Assembly: GCA_003483675.1 (NCBI GenBank)
Contig: DMYK01000140.1
Coordinates: 2,434-20,110 of the forward strand
Length of the DNA stretch: 17,677 bases
Reading direction: 5' to 3'
Origin: Microcoleaceae cyanobacterium UBA11344
GTDB lineage: Bacteria; Cyanobacteriota; Cyanobacteriia; Cyanobacteriales; Microcoleaceae
The notes beneath the pieces were generated by a model. That model was not told the origin of the DNA, did not search any database, and saw nothing but the letters and a program-made list of their open reading frames with translations. Both the position numbers and the translations under genes were made by a program. This document shows, piece after piece, positions 6,503-17,139 of the stretch (positions are counted from its first letter, which is position 1; each line of letters opens with the position of its first letter).

Positions 6503-8263
6503 TCAAAACGGGTTATCATCATAGTTCTTTTCTAAGGAGCCATCATTTTCCGTTTTTATGTCGTGACAATGTTTATGCAGAAGTTGTAGGTTTTTATATT
6601 CATCCAACCCACCTAGTGAGGTTGGTTGGATATGGTCAACTTCTACGGTGTCTGTAGGTGTAAAGTACAAACCACAGTGGGTACATTTACCTTTTTGTGT
6701 CTTAAGAATTGTTGCCATTCTTGTTGGTGTTTCCGGGTATTCTCCGCGTCTAGAACTCCAATAAATCCAGTCACCGTTGTAGGGTGTTGAATTGCCTTTA
6801 ACTTTGACGTGCCTTTTGATAGGCGTTTCTTTGTGTTGGGCTAACTCTAAACCTTCTTCTGTGCTGAAGCACCAATTTCTATCGCCTACTGTTCGCCAGT
6901 ATTTGTCTTTGTTGATGCTACCTTTTCCCCGTCTTCTAGCCCATGCTCTTAGCTTGTCATAAATAAGATTATCGACCCGGTTAAAGGTTTCCTTACTTAC
7001 AACTGTTGAGTAATAGTTTGACCATCCCCTAATGATTTGATTTAGCCTAGTAATTAAGGCAATTTGTGGGGCGTTGCTGTGGGTATCTATTACTTCTTCA
7101 ATTTTTGCAAGATGAGCTTTGATTTTGGGTTTGGACGGGGTGATTAATGTTTTGAAACCTAGTGGTATTCCCTGTGTATTTTTGGCACTTCGATAGTTGC
7201 CTACCTTGTGTTGTTGTACATGAAATCCCAAAAACTCAAACCCAACATTTCCTTCGTATTCATTGAGGGTGTGGGTGAGTTTCGTTTTGCTTGGTTTCAA
7301 TTCTAAGCCAAGGTCCTTTAACCATTCTGCAATTATCTTCTGACAGGCTATTACTACTTCAATGTCTTTGTGTATGATCACAAAATCATCGGCGTATCGG
7401 ATTAAACTGATTTCTTTTCGTTGGTTAATGGTATTACCTACGACTTGTTTAACCCGATTTTCCATTCCGTGTAAGGCTATATTTGCCAAAAGTGGGGAAA
7501 TGACCCCTCCTTGTGGAGTACCTTCTTTGGTCGGGAAGATTTCACCTTGGTCTAATACCCCGCTTTTAAGCCACGACTTAATTTGTTTTCGTAGTCCTGG
7601 ATAGGTATTGATTTTGTCAAGTAATGCTTTATGATTTATGCGGTCAAAGCATTTGGTAATATCAGCGTCTAGCACATATTTGGCTTTGTATCTGATACTG
7701 TTAAAGATAGCTTCAATCGCATCGTGACACGACCTACCGGGTCTAAAACCATATGAGTTTGGCTCGAATTTGGCTTCCCATTCTGGTTCAATAGCTGATT
7801 TTACAACTGCTTGTAAGGCGCGGTCATACATTGTGGGTATGCCTAATGGTCTTGACTCATTGGTTCCTGGTTTTGATATCATTACCCGACGTGTCGGTTG
7901 GGATTTACCAGTTACTTTGAGTTGACTTCCTAGCTTTAATCGTTGCTTCGGGGTTAGTAATTTAATACCATCCACACCTGCTGTACGTTTGCCAGTATTG
8001 TCTTGCGTGACCCGTCGTACCGCTAACACCTTATTAGACCATGAATTAATCAAGGTCTTTTGAAGCTTCCGAACTGCTTTAACATCGTCACGTTCACTTG
8101 CTCGATAGATACGTTTTTGCAACTTGAACGTCAATCTTTCGGCTCTTTGCCAATTGATTTGATTCCATTCCACCGTCGAGTTGTCCCGCGTTTTAGACTT
8201 ATTCATTGCTACTAAGTTTTTATCCTTGAAGTTACCGTGTATCTGTCTGCATATCTCTGTCAT
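6503..8263 (-). CDS. ltrA: Group II intron reverse transcriptase/maturase with HNH endonuclease
   Basis: This 586-aa multifunctional protein helps the intron RNA fold and splice and drives retrohoming by target-primed reverse transcription. RT blocks are visible: RRVMISKPG with RPLGIPTMYDRALQ (about 125-150), SYGFRPGRSCHDAI (169-183), LDADITKCFDRINH (198-211), GTPQGGVISPLLANIAL (248-264) and the active site YADD (290-293). FLGFHV and the maturase (X) region follow (RLNQIIRGWSNYYS). An HNH domain comes last: C527xxC530, VDHIQP (542-547), and HKHCHD near 563-568. Length and domain order are those of full cyanobacterial intron proteins, with no stop or frameshift, so it is probably functional. 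Start ATG at 8263; ATG at about 8209 is an alternative. Confidence 0.95.
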   Translation of the reverse strand: MTEICRQIHGNFKDKNLVAMNKSKTRDNSTVEWNQINWQRAERLTFKLQKRIYRASERDDVKAVRKLQKTLINSWSNKVLAVRRVTQDNTGKRTAGVDGIKLLTPKQRLKLGSQLKVTGKSQPTRRVMISKPGTNESRPLGIPTMYDRALQAVVKSAIEPEWEAKFEPNSYGFRPGRSCHDAIEAIFNSIRYKAKYVLDADITKCFDRINHKALLDKINTYPGLRKQIKSWLKSGVLDQGEIFPTKEGTPQGGVISPLLANIALHGMENRVKQVVGNTINQRKEISLIRYADDFVIIHKDIEVVIACQKIIAEWLKDLGLELKPSKTKLTHTLNEYEGNVGFEFLGFHVQQHKVGNYRSAKNTQGIPLGFKTLITPSKPKIKAHLAKIEEVIDTHSNAPQIALITRLNQIIRGWSNYYSTVVSKETFNRVDNLIYDKLRAWARRRGKGSINKDKYWRTVGDRNWCFSTEEGLELAQHKETPIKRHVKVKGNSTPYNGDWIYWSSRRGEYPETPTRMATILKTQKGKCTHCGLYFTPTDTVEVDHIQPTSLGGLDEYKNLQLLHKHCHDIKTENDGSLEKNYDDNPF

Positions 8264-8820
8264 TACAACAGAGCGTTAGCTTCTGATACAATCCCTCTCT
8301 CATATATTATTCGTTAGCTACTTACTGGGGAATCGACATTTCCAGAAATATATGAGAGTTACTTCGTTCCGAATACACATTGTTTGAGTTTTTAGTGCGA
8401 TGCTCTCCACCGGGTTTTTGGGCGGTGCTTATAGGTCGAATTAACAATCGCCTATGCCCTATCCTTGCCTTTTTGGCTTGGTCTTAATCAGTCTTTACCG
8501 TGTTTTACAACGGGTTTATTCTTGATTCAGCCGTTAGACCATTTGTGATAACGATGGTTCAAATACATCTTTGCTTTCGCTACACATGAACTCCTGCTCG
8601 ACAGTTCCCAGTTTCGGCTACCAGTAGTTCTGCCTTTTTATCCCCGCTTTATCTTGTTGGTTGCTACTCAACAAAATAGGGGATATGCTTTTACCGCTGC
8701 ACTTGCGGGCTAGGACTAAGAATAATCTGCACCCAGATGTGTATTTAGTTGTGATGACTTTGTAATCATCCTAGTCATCCCCTAAGTATTGCTACTCAAT
8801 TTCGACTAAACGAATCGCAC

Positions 8821-11800
8821 TGTGTTGCTTTATCGCTACACAAATCAAGAAGACATCCTTGTGGGAAGTCCGATGCTGGGGAGGCCAGGGCGAGAGTTTA
8901 AAGGAGTTGTCGGTTACTTCGTAAACCCGGTTGTTTTGCGGGCTTCTATTTCGGAAAACCTGACATTCCAAGATTTGTTATCTCAGGTAAGCACTCAAGT
9001 CAAAGAAGCCCAAAATCACCAGGATTATCCTTTTCCACTGTTAGTTGAGAAACTACAGCCTCAAGGAGAACCCAGTCTCTCTCCACTGTTTCAAGTCAGC
9101 TTCACTTGGCAAAAGCAACGTTGGTGTGAGTCTCTTAAAAAGTCATCGCGCTTCCAGGAGCCTGGACTTGAGATGGAGCCTTACCCACTCGGCCATCAAC
9201 GGGGGGCAAGCGTTGATCTGGATGTGATGGTGATGGAAATGGGAGATGTTATCCAGGCTGGCTGGCAATATAATACTGATTTGTTTGATGAGGCCACGAT
9301 CGCTCGGATGGCGGGACATTTCCAGACTTTACTGTCAGGAATCGTCGCCAATCCAGAGCAGCCGATTTCAGAATTGCCCCTGTTGACAGAAACAGAACGA
9401 CACCAGCTATTAGTCGAGTGGAATAATACTTCGGCTGAATATCCCGAGGATAAGTGCATCCACCAGCTATTTGAGGAGCAAGTGGAGCGATCGCCCTCTT
9501 CTGTGGCAGTGGTGTTTGAAGGGGAACAACTGACATACCTAGAATTGAATGCAAGAGCCAATCAGTTAGCACACTACCTGCGTGAGCTGGGAGTGGGGCC
9601 AGAAGTGTTGGTCGGTCTATGTGTAGAACGATCGTTTGAGATGATAGTGGGACTGTTGGGTGTCCTCAAAGCTGGTGGTGCTTATGTTCCGCTCGACCCA
9701 GCTTATCCCTTTGAACGGCTGAGTTTCATGCTGGAAGATTCTTCTGTACCAGTATTGCTCACTCAGTCAAAGCTAGTCGAGAAGCTTCCCCCACACTCAG
9801 CGCGTGTTGTCTACTTGGACTCTGACTGGGAAACAATTGCTTTCCACAGCAAGGATAATCCTTCAAGCCCAGTAAAGCCAGAAAACCTGGCTTATGTTAT
9901 CTACACATCAGGGTCTACAGGGAAACCCAAAGGCGTTTTAATCCAACACGGGTCGCTAGTCAATTACATGACGGCTGCGAGTGCTGAATATGAGATAGAC
10001 CAGTGCGATCGCATTTTACAATTCTCCTCTATTAGTTTTGATGTCAGTGCCGAAGAAATCTATACCAGCCTAACTTCTGGTGCGACGCTTGTCTTGCGTA
10101 CTGATTCCATGCTGGACTCCCTTGAGGGATTTTTGCAAAAGTGCAAGAATTGGGAAATAACTGTAATGGCTTTGCCAACAGCCTACTGGCACGAACTGAC
10201 CGCTTTCTTGAGTCAAAAAACGGTGGTGTTACCCCCATCCTTGCGCTTAATAATCATTGGCGGAGAAAAAGCACTGCCCGAACGACTGAAAACTTGGCTT
10301 GAGTGTGTGGAACAGCGAGTTCGTCTGGTGAATAATTACGGCCCGACAGAAACCACTGTGGGAGCAACGATATATGATTTATCGGTAGCGGACACGACAT
10401 TGAAGGAGTTGCCGATCGGTCGTCCCCTTGGTAATGTCCAGACCTACATCTTAGATGGGAACAGACAGCCTGTACCCATTGGTATTCCTGGTGAGTTGCA
10501 CATCGGTGGCGCTGGTTTAGCACGGGGATACCTGAACCGTCCTGAGTTGACCGATGAGCGGTTCATTCGCAATCCCTTTAGCAATGAACCGGGTGAACGT
10601 CTCTACAAAACTGGCGATTGGGCCCGCTATCTGAGCGACGGCAATATCGAATACCTGGGTCGTATTGACAATCAGGTGAAGATTCGTGGCTTCCGCATTG
10701 AATTAGGTGAAATCGAAACCGCTATTTCTCAGCATCCATCAGTCCAACAAACAGTAGTCATTGCCACCGAAAACAAAGCTGGCAACAAACAATTAGTAGC
10801 TTATATTGCCCTCCCAACAGAAGTAACGCCCAACATTAGTGACCTGCGTCATTTCCTCAAACAGAAACTTCCAGACTACGTGATACCAGCAGCATTCGTC
10901 ATTCTGGATAACCTACCCCTAACCCCAACTGGTAAAGTAGACCGTCGCGCCCTACCCTCACCCGAATTACGACCTGAATTGGAACTCACTTTTGTCCCCC
11001 CTCGCACTCCTATCGAGCAGATACTAGCTAGTATCTGGGCTTGTGTCCTGGGTATTGAGCAAGTGGGCGTTCACGATAATTTCTTTGAACTCGGTGGACA
11101 TTCCTTACTAGCGACTCAAGTTATATCGAGGGTGCGCGATACGATGTCCGTCGAATTACCATTACGCAGTTTATTTGAAGCACCCACGATTGCCGAATTC
11201 GCTTTGCGGGTTGAGATAGCGCTCAAAAACGGACAATCTGTAGAAACTTTACCTCTATTACCGATTCCCAAGTCAGAGTCCATCCCATGTTCCTTCGCTC
11301 AAGCGAGGTTGTGGTTCCTCGACCAATTACAGCCAAATAGTTCATTTTACAACATCCCGGTAGCGTTGCGTCTTTTCGGTCAGCTCAATATAGCAGCTTT
11401 AGAGAACAGCATCAACGAAATTATCCAGCGTCACGAAGCCTTACGCACCAACTTCGCGACAGTAGAGGGAGAACCCATTCAGGTTATAGCCTCAACTCAC
11501 AGTTGGGAACTACAAGTAGTCAGCTTGTTGCACCTAGGAGAAAGCGAGCGAGAAATTGAAGCGCAACGATTGGCAAATGAAGAAGCGAATCGACCTTTTC
11601 ACCTAGAGCAAGAGCCTTTATTCCGAGTTACATTGCTACAGCTAGGTGAAACAGAATACGTCTTACTGCTCACCATGCACCACATTATTTCTGATGGGTG
11701 GTCTCTGGGCGTATTCGTGAGGGAACTAACAGAACTTTACCAAGGCTTTTGCACTGGAAAACCTCCAGTTTTGCCCTCGTTGCCAATACAATATGCCGAC

Positions 11801-14800
11801 TTTGCGGTTTGGCAGCGGCAGTGGTTGTCTGGAGAAATACTGGTTCCCCAGCTTGACTACTGGAAGCAACAACTATTAGACGCTCCGGGTTTATTAGAAT
11901 TGCCAACAGACCGACCACGACCGGCTGTTCAAACCTTCCGGGGAGGATATTACTGTGCAGCCCTTTCCCAAGAATTGAGCGCGGAACTGACTACTCTCAG
12001 TAAGCAAGCGGGAGTCACTCTGTTTATGTCCCTTTTGGCGGCGTTTCAGACATTCCTCTACCGCTTTTCAGGGCAAGATGACATCGTAGTGGGTACGCCT
12101 GTAGCTGGTCGCAACCGACGAGAAATTGAAGGGTTAATTGGCTTTTTTGTTAATACTTTAGTGCTGCGAACTAACCTCGGCGGCAACCCCACTTTTGAGG
12201 AGTTACTTAATCGAGTCCGGGAAGTGGCGCTGCAAGCTTACACGCATCAAGACCTGCCTTTCGAGCAGTTGGTAGAGGCATTGCAACCAATCCGAGACTT
12301 AAGCTACACGCCCCTGTTCCAGGTGATGTTTGCCCTTGACGACGATTTGGTTCCTGCTGTGGAACTGCTTGATTTAGCGGTAAGTTCTTATTCCGTGGAA
12401 ATCGGCACAGCCAAATTTGATTTGACCCTATCAACGGAGAATACGGCTGATGGATTGGTAGCAGAATGGGAATACAATGCTGATTTGTTTGATGAGTCTA
12501 CCATCGTTCGGATAGCCAGGAATTTCCAGACCTTGCTCGAAGGTATTGTCGTCAATTCCAAACAAGAGATTTCTGAATTGCCCCTGTTGACAGAAACAGA
12601 ACGACACCAGCTATTAGTCGAGTGGAATAATACTTCGGCTGAATATCCCGAGGATAAGTGCATCCACCAGCTATTTGAGGAACAGGTACAACGGACACCT
12701 GATGCCATAGCGGTCGTTTTTGAAGGTGAGCAACTCACATACCTAGAATTGAATGAAAGAGCAAACCAACTGGCACATTACCTGCGATCGCTGGGTGTAG
12801 GGCCAGAAGTTTTGGTGGGGATTTGTGTAGAGCGCTCAAGAGAAATGATAATCGGTTTGTTGGGAATCCTCAAAGCTGGCGGTGCTTACGTTCCGCTAGA
12901 CCCGAACTATCCGTCTGAGCGCTTAGCTTTCATGCTAGAAGATTCGTCAGTTCCAGTGCTGCTCACTCAAGAGAGGCTAGTCGAGAAACTTCCCCAACAC
13001 TCTGCGTGTGTTGTCTGCTTAGACTCAAACTGGGAAGAAATTGCTGTCCACAGCAAGAATAATCCTTCAAGCCCAGTAAAGCCAAAAAACTTGGCTTATG
13101 TTATCTACACATCAGGGTCTACAGGAAAACCCAAAGGCGTTTTAATTCAACATGAATCGCTAGTCAATTACACAACGGTTGCGAGTGCTGAATATGAAAT
13201 AGATCACTGCGATCGCATTTTACAATTCTCCTCAATTAGTTTTGATGTTAGTGCCGAAGAAATCTATACCAGTTTGACATCGGGTGCGACGCTTGTCTTG
13301 CGTACTGATTCCATGCTGGACTCCATTGAGGGATTTTTGCAAAAGTGCAAGAATTGGGAAATCACTGTAATGGCTTTGCCGACAGCCTACTGGCACGAAC
13401 TGACTACCTTGTTGAGTCAAAAAACTCTTGCAATACCCCCATCATTACGCTTGGTAATCATTGGCGGAGAAAAAGCACTGCCCGAACGACTGAAAACTTG
13501 GCTATTGTGTGTGGGACAGCGAGTTCGTCTGGTGAATAATTACGGCCCGACAGAAGCTACTGTGGGGGCAACGATATATGATTTATCGGTAGCGGACACG
13601 ACATTGAAGGAGTTGCCGATCGGTCGTCCGATCGCCAACACCCAAATCTATATTCTCGATCGCCATCTCCAACCCGTTCCCATCGGTGTTCCCGGAGAAC
13701 TCCACATCGCTGGTGTGGGACTAGCAAAAGGTTATCTTAACCGTCCCGACTTGACTGAAGAGAAATTTATTCCCAATCCTTTCAGCAATGAACCGGGTTC
13801 GCGCCTGTACAAAACTGGAGATTTAGTTCGTTACCTGAGCGACGGTAATATCGAATACCTCGGTCGCATCGACAACCAAGTAAAAATACGCGGCTTCCGT
13901 ATCGAACTAGGCGAAATTGAGGCGGTACTGAGCCAGCATCCTGGTGTAAAAGAGACTGCGGTTATTGCCAGAAAGAACGTTACAGGCGACAAGCAATTAG
14001 TGGCTTACGTTGTCTGCCATCAGCAACCCTCACCCGCAATCAGTGACTTGCGCCGCCTCCTGAAAGAAAAACTGCCCGAATACATGATACCCAGTGCTTT
14101 TGTCGTGCTGGAGGCACTACCACTAACACCCAACGGTAAAGTAGACCGCCGCGCCCTACCCGCCCCCGAAAAGCGTTCCGAACTGGAAGAATCTTTTGTC
14201 GCCCCACGCACTCCCATTGAGGAAATGCTGGCAGAAATCTGGGCAGAAGTGCTGGGATTAAAAAAAGTGGGCATCAATGATAACTTCTTTGAATTAGGTG
14301 GACATTCCCTGAAAGCTGCGTTTCTGGTATCCAAGCTTTCAGTAGAGATGAACCTGAAAATTTCACTCAAGCTTCTGTTTCAGCATCCCACTATAGCTGA
14401 ATTAGCCGAAGCGCTCAATCATTTGCCCGCTCCAGATCCCTCTTTTAATCGAGAAAAACTCCAAGCAAAAGGTGAACAAACTATGACCGCCTCTTTAACT
14501 AAAACCACAGACCTATCTCCATTTTTCAAACTAGAACAGCGCTCCTTGCTATCCTTGTTAGCTGTAGGCAAAATAGCACCAGTTGACTCAGCAGCTCTGG
14601 GTTATATTCCCCTCTCTCTACTAAAAGAAACCAGCTTAACTCGCGATGAAATCCTTCAAGATTTGTTTGACAACCTGCCCATGTGGGATGGTGTTATGGA
14701 GACTGAATGGGGTCGAATAGCGGTCTTAATTCTCCCTATATTCGAGGATGAACTATACAGCGACCCGCAGAAACTCGTGCAAATGGTTGTTGAAGCTTTG

Positions 14801-15232
14801 GAAATGACCCGACGACTAGGTGCTAAAACTGTTTCCTTAACGGGTTTGATTCCCTCAGCAACGGATTACGGTTGTGCCATTGTTAAAGCTGTTGAGGGGC
14901 GCAACGACTTACCGAAAATCACTACAGGCCACGCTACTACCTGCTCTACTGTTGTCCTGACCATTAAGAAAATTTTACAGGTCAGCCAGCGTTCTCTAGA
15001 GAATGAGAAAGTAGCTTTTATTGGTTTGGGTTCGATTGGGATTAGTACCCTTCGTCTGATGTTAAAATGCTTGCCCCATCCTACAGAAATTACACTTTGC
15101 GATGTCTATAGTAAGCTGGAATTTATCGAAAAAATTCAACAAGAATTAATTGATGTTCATGGTTTTAAAGGTCAAATTCAGATTGCCATGTCTGCCTCTG
15201 ATCTCCCACCAGAAATCTACAACGCTACCTGA
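8821..15232 (+). CDS. Non-ribosomal peptide synthetase, two modules, truncated at both ends (intron and in-frame TGA)
   Basis: The frame opens at GTG 8822 directly after the intron and is the 3' part of the gene begun at 5528; it has no start of its own. Domain order (residues from 8822): rest of C1 (1-180), A1 (205-690; YTSGSTGKPKG at 360, NNYGPTE at 503), PCP1 (GGHS, Ser761), C2 (HHIISDGWS at 953, intact), A2 (YTSGSTGKPKG at 1427), PCP2 (Ser1829), and a reductase-like domain from about 1890. By GrsA alignment, both A domains give the same pocket code, D-V-E-A-I-G-N-V-G-K. I do not know its substrate; it shares six positions with a Lys code I recall (DAESIGSVAK), so a basic residue is only a guess. 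There is no epimerase, methyltransferase or thioesterase domain. TGA 15230-15232 ends the frame inside the reductase, and the same frame continues to 15700. Confidence 0.9.
9371..10425 (+). repeat. Intragenic duplication, copy 1 (A-domain core)
   Basis: Aligns without any indel to 12575-13629 at a constant offset of 3204 nt. The first 107 nt (9371-9477) are identical in both copies, as are most of 9890-10425. Similarity drops sharply right after CGGTCGTCC (10417-10425). The middle part (9478-9880) is more diverged. This mosaic indicates gene conversion or recombination between the two modules. Confidence 0.8.
12575..13629 (+). repeat. Intragenic duplication, copy 2 (A-domain core)
   Basis: Partner of 9371-10425. 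It spans the C-A linker (CCCCTGTTGACAGAAACAGA) through the A-domain substrate-binding subdomain, which explains why both modules carry the same specificity residues. Confidence 0.8.
14472..15232 (+). other. NRPS C-terminal AAR-like reductase domain, N-terminal and Rossmann parts
   Basis: After PCP2 and a short linker the protein changes family. It has ALEMTRRLGAKTVSLTGLIP, KITTGHATTCSTVV and the nucleotide-binding motif VAFIGLGSIGISTLRLML (from 15011). These align by eye with cyanobacterial long-chain acyl-ACP reductase (G-GFTS, RFTTGNTHTAY, VAVVGATGDIGSAVCRWL). AAR reduces an acyl thioester on ACP to an aldehyde with NADPH. Fused behind a PCP, the obvious inferred role is reductive release of the peptide. 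AAAGGTGA lies 7 nt before an in-frame ATG at 14483, so in an ancestor this may have been a separate downstream gene, or it may still be translated separately. Confidence 0.65.
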
Positions 15233-15700
15233 ATAATTGGGGCTACCAACGTCCCAGATCTTCTCGACATCAATCGGCTGAAACCCGGTACTTTAATTGT
15301 CGATGATTCTGGCCCACACTGTTTTTCCCCAGAACAGGCGATTAAGCGCTTTGAGAAACACAAAGATATTCTGTTTACCGAAGGTGGAGCGCTTCACGCA
15401 CCTCACCCGATAAAAACGGTCATCTACCTACCACAATCAATGAAGAAAAACATGGATGAAGATTCATGGTCAGACGAGTTTAAGCCTACCAATCCCCACA
15501 ACATAATGGGGTGCGTTTTGTCCAGTCTTCTTTCTTCTCGTTTTGACTATATGGCCCCCACTGTAGGATTAGTTAATGTGGAAACTTGCGTGCAGCATTA
15601 TCAAGGTTTAGAACGGTTGGGCTTTCAAGCAGCCGACTTGCATTGTGAAGGCTATGTGTTGCAAGTCGAGCCGAACCAACCACCAAATAGTAGAAATTAG
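15233..15700 (+). pseudogene. NRPS C-terminal AAR-like domain, catalytic-Cys part, cut off by in-frame TGA
   Basis: Same frame as the NRPS, immediately after the TGA. IIGATNVPDLLDINRLKPGT parallels the AAR segment VWVASMPQ...LKQP, and VDDSGP parallels IDGGYP. NIMGCVLSSLLSSRFDY aligns with the AAR segment MFACFAEAMLLEFEGW, whose Cys is the acyl-accepting nucleophile; here it is TGC at 15512-15514. The end (ERLGFQA) matches AAR RHGFQPL. The first in-frame ATG is at 15440, without an RBS, so the fragment is unlikely to be made alone. TTA to TGA is the simplest origin of the stop. It ends 5 nt before the transporter gene. Confidence 0.75.
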
Positions 15701-15705
15701 CCATT

Positions 15706-17025
15706 ATGCGTAGTCTTAAGAATCTTCGAGCCTTTACAGGTGGAATGGGTGTTTTTTTTCTCGTCTGGTTTGGACAACTGGTATCCCTGATTGGGTCGGG
15801 TTTGACTAACTTTGCATTGGGAGTGTGGGTGTACCAGCGCACGGGTTCAGTCACTCAATTCTCGCTGATTTTGCTATTTGCTCTGCTGCCCAGTATCTTA
15901 ATTTCTCCGGTAGCTGGCGCCTTAGTTGACCGATGGAACCGGCGATGGTGCATGATTCTGTCTGACTCCGGTGCTGGTATAATGACGGTGGCGATCGCCC
16001 TATTACTCGCCACCGGCAACCTTGAAATCTGGCACATTTACGTCGCCGTTGGCTTCAGTTCCGTCTGTAAAGCCTTTCAGTTACCCGCCTACACTGCTTC
16101 GACTTCTTTGCTTGTGCCAAAAGAACACCTACCTCGCGCCAGCGGCATGGTTCAGTCAGGAGAAGCTTGCGCCCAACTAATCTCGCCACTGCTGGCAGGA
16201 GTCTTGCTAGGAATCGTCCAACTTGAAGGTGTCATTTTAATTGACTTTGCCACCTTCCTGTTTGCCCTCATCACCCTATTGCTCGTTCGCTTTCCTGACG
16301 CTAAGACTGCTGCGGTTCCAGTTGCCGGAAAAGCATCTCTTTGGCGCGAGGCGATGGAAGGCTCGACTTATATTTTTGTTCGCCCCGGACTTTTAGCGCT
16401 GCTAATTGTATTCGCCATCAATAATTTTGTTCTGGGAATGATTGAGGTTTTATTCACGCCACTGGTACTTTCCTTCACTTCTATCACCGTTCTCGGAACT
16501 ATTCAGTCCATCGGCGGTGCAGGGATGCTACTGGGTAGCGTATTGATGAGCGTTTGGGGAGGCCCCAGGACTTTAATTCGTGGCGTATTTGGTTTTGTCT
16601 TTCTCAGTCAACTGTGCATTTTTGCATTGGGATTACGCACTTCCGCTACACTTTTTGCTCTAGCTTTCTTCTTGTTTTTCTTCAGTTTGCCGTTCATCAA
16701 TGGATATAGCGATGCCATCTTGCTCCGAAAAGTGGCTCCCGATATTCAAGGCCGGGTTTTTGCCACAATCAACATGATTTGTTGGTCGTGTATTCCCGCC
16801 GCCTATGTTGTTGCTGGCCCTCTAGCCGAACGAATTTTTGAACCTCTAATGGTCGCTGATGGTTTATTGGCAGGAAGCATCGGACAAATCATTGGCGTGG
16901 GGCCTGGTCGCGGCATTGGACTGCTATTTATTACTATGGAAGTGCTGGTTATGCTAATAACTGTTGCCGCTTACCAGTATCCTCGCTTGCGGCTACTAGA
17001 AGATGAGTTGCCGGATGCAACATAG
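15706..17025 (+). CDS. MFS transporter, probable exporter of the NRPS product
   Basis: A 439-aa integral membrane protein of the major facilitator superfamily, of the type grouped with enterobactin/drug exporters (MFS_3-like). Hydrophobic segments are spread along the whole length, consistent with about 12 helices: FFLVWFGQLVSLIGSGLTNF, then FALGVWVY, LILLFALLPSILISPVAGAL, and so on. The loop after TM2, ALVDRWNRRW, is the MFS signature A region (GxLaDRxGRR). There is no stop, frameshift or truncation. ATG 15706 follows the NRPS stop by 5 nt without a clear RBS, suggesting translational coupling and one transcript with the NRPS. Export of the peptide is inferred from this arrangement. With the NRPS broken, continued expression is uncertain. 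Confidence 0.88.
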   Translation: MRSLKNLRAFTGGMGVFFLVWFGQLVSLIGSGLTNFALGVWVYQRTGSVTQFSLILLFALLPSILISPVAGALVDRWNRRWCMILSDSGAGIMTVAIALLLATGNLEIWHIYVAVGFSSVCKAFQLPAYTASTSLLVPKEHLPRASGMVQSGEACAQLISPLLAGVLLGIVQLEGVILIDFATFLFALITLLLVRFPDAKTAAVPVAGKASLWREAMEGSTYIFVRPGLLALLIVFAINNFVLGMIEVLFTPLVLSFTSITVLGTIQSIGGAGMLLGSVLMSVWGGPRTLIRGVFGFVFLSQLCIFALGLRTSATLFALAFFLFFFSLPFINGYSDAILLRKVAPDIQGRVFATINMICWSCIPAAYVVAGPLAERIFEPLMVADGLLAGSIGQIIGVGPGRGIGLLFITMEVLVMLITVAAYQYPRLRLLEDELPDAT

Positions 17026-17139
17026 TATTACCCTGGTTTTTCGGCGTTGCTTGACACGGATAGGCCTGAATGCATGAGGATTCTTAAGACTTTACAATAA
17101 TTGCCGTCGCACTCGATGTAATGAATCATCAACATCTAA
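17026..17139. other. Short intergenic region; nothing recognised
   Basis: No RBS, terminator hairpin or repeat is evident between the transporter stop and the methyltransferase remnant. The missing 5' part of the methyltransferase cannot be recognised here in any frame, so it was deleted rather than shifted. Confidence 0.4.

Larger units (their letters stand above)
6394..8820 (-). mobile_element. Group II intron (2427 bp), antisense to the NRPS gene
   Basis: Read on the minus strand, the element starts at 8820 with GTGCG and ends at 6394 with CTAAC, fitting GTGYG...AY. Domains I-III lie at about 8264-8820, the RT-maturase ORF in domain IV at 6503-8263, domain V at 6436-6469 and domain VI at 6394-6430. 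The boundaries are confirmed by the interrupted gene: joining 6393 to 8821 gives an uninterrupted NRPS frame. The 5' exon (minus strand) ends AACACA. A candidate EBS1, TGTGT, lies near 8580-8586 within ATGTGTAGCG. The intron cannot be spliced from the NRPS transcript because it is on the other strand, so it behaves as an insertion mutation. Confidence 0.93.

Noticed and set aside
6445..6657. Plus-strand reading frame inside the intron
   Set aside because: It lies antisense to domain V and the end of the RT gene and has no RBS or family similarity.
6394..8820. Intron splicing restoring a functional NRPS mRNA
   Set aside because: The intron consensus, domain V and RT are all on the minus strand, so the plus-strand NRPS transcript carries only the antisense of the intron.
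12388..12738. Minus-strand frames in the NRPS, including the pair at 9196-9561 and 12388-12738
   Set aside because: They resemble each other only because the plus-strand sequence is duplicated (9371/12575); they are shadows of coding DNA.
2275..15232. Stop-codon reassignment or selenocysteine to explain in-frame stops
   Set aside because: TAA, TAG and TGA each interrupt a different gene, frameshifts co-occur, and many genes here end normally at the same codons. Pseudogenisation is simpler.
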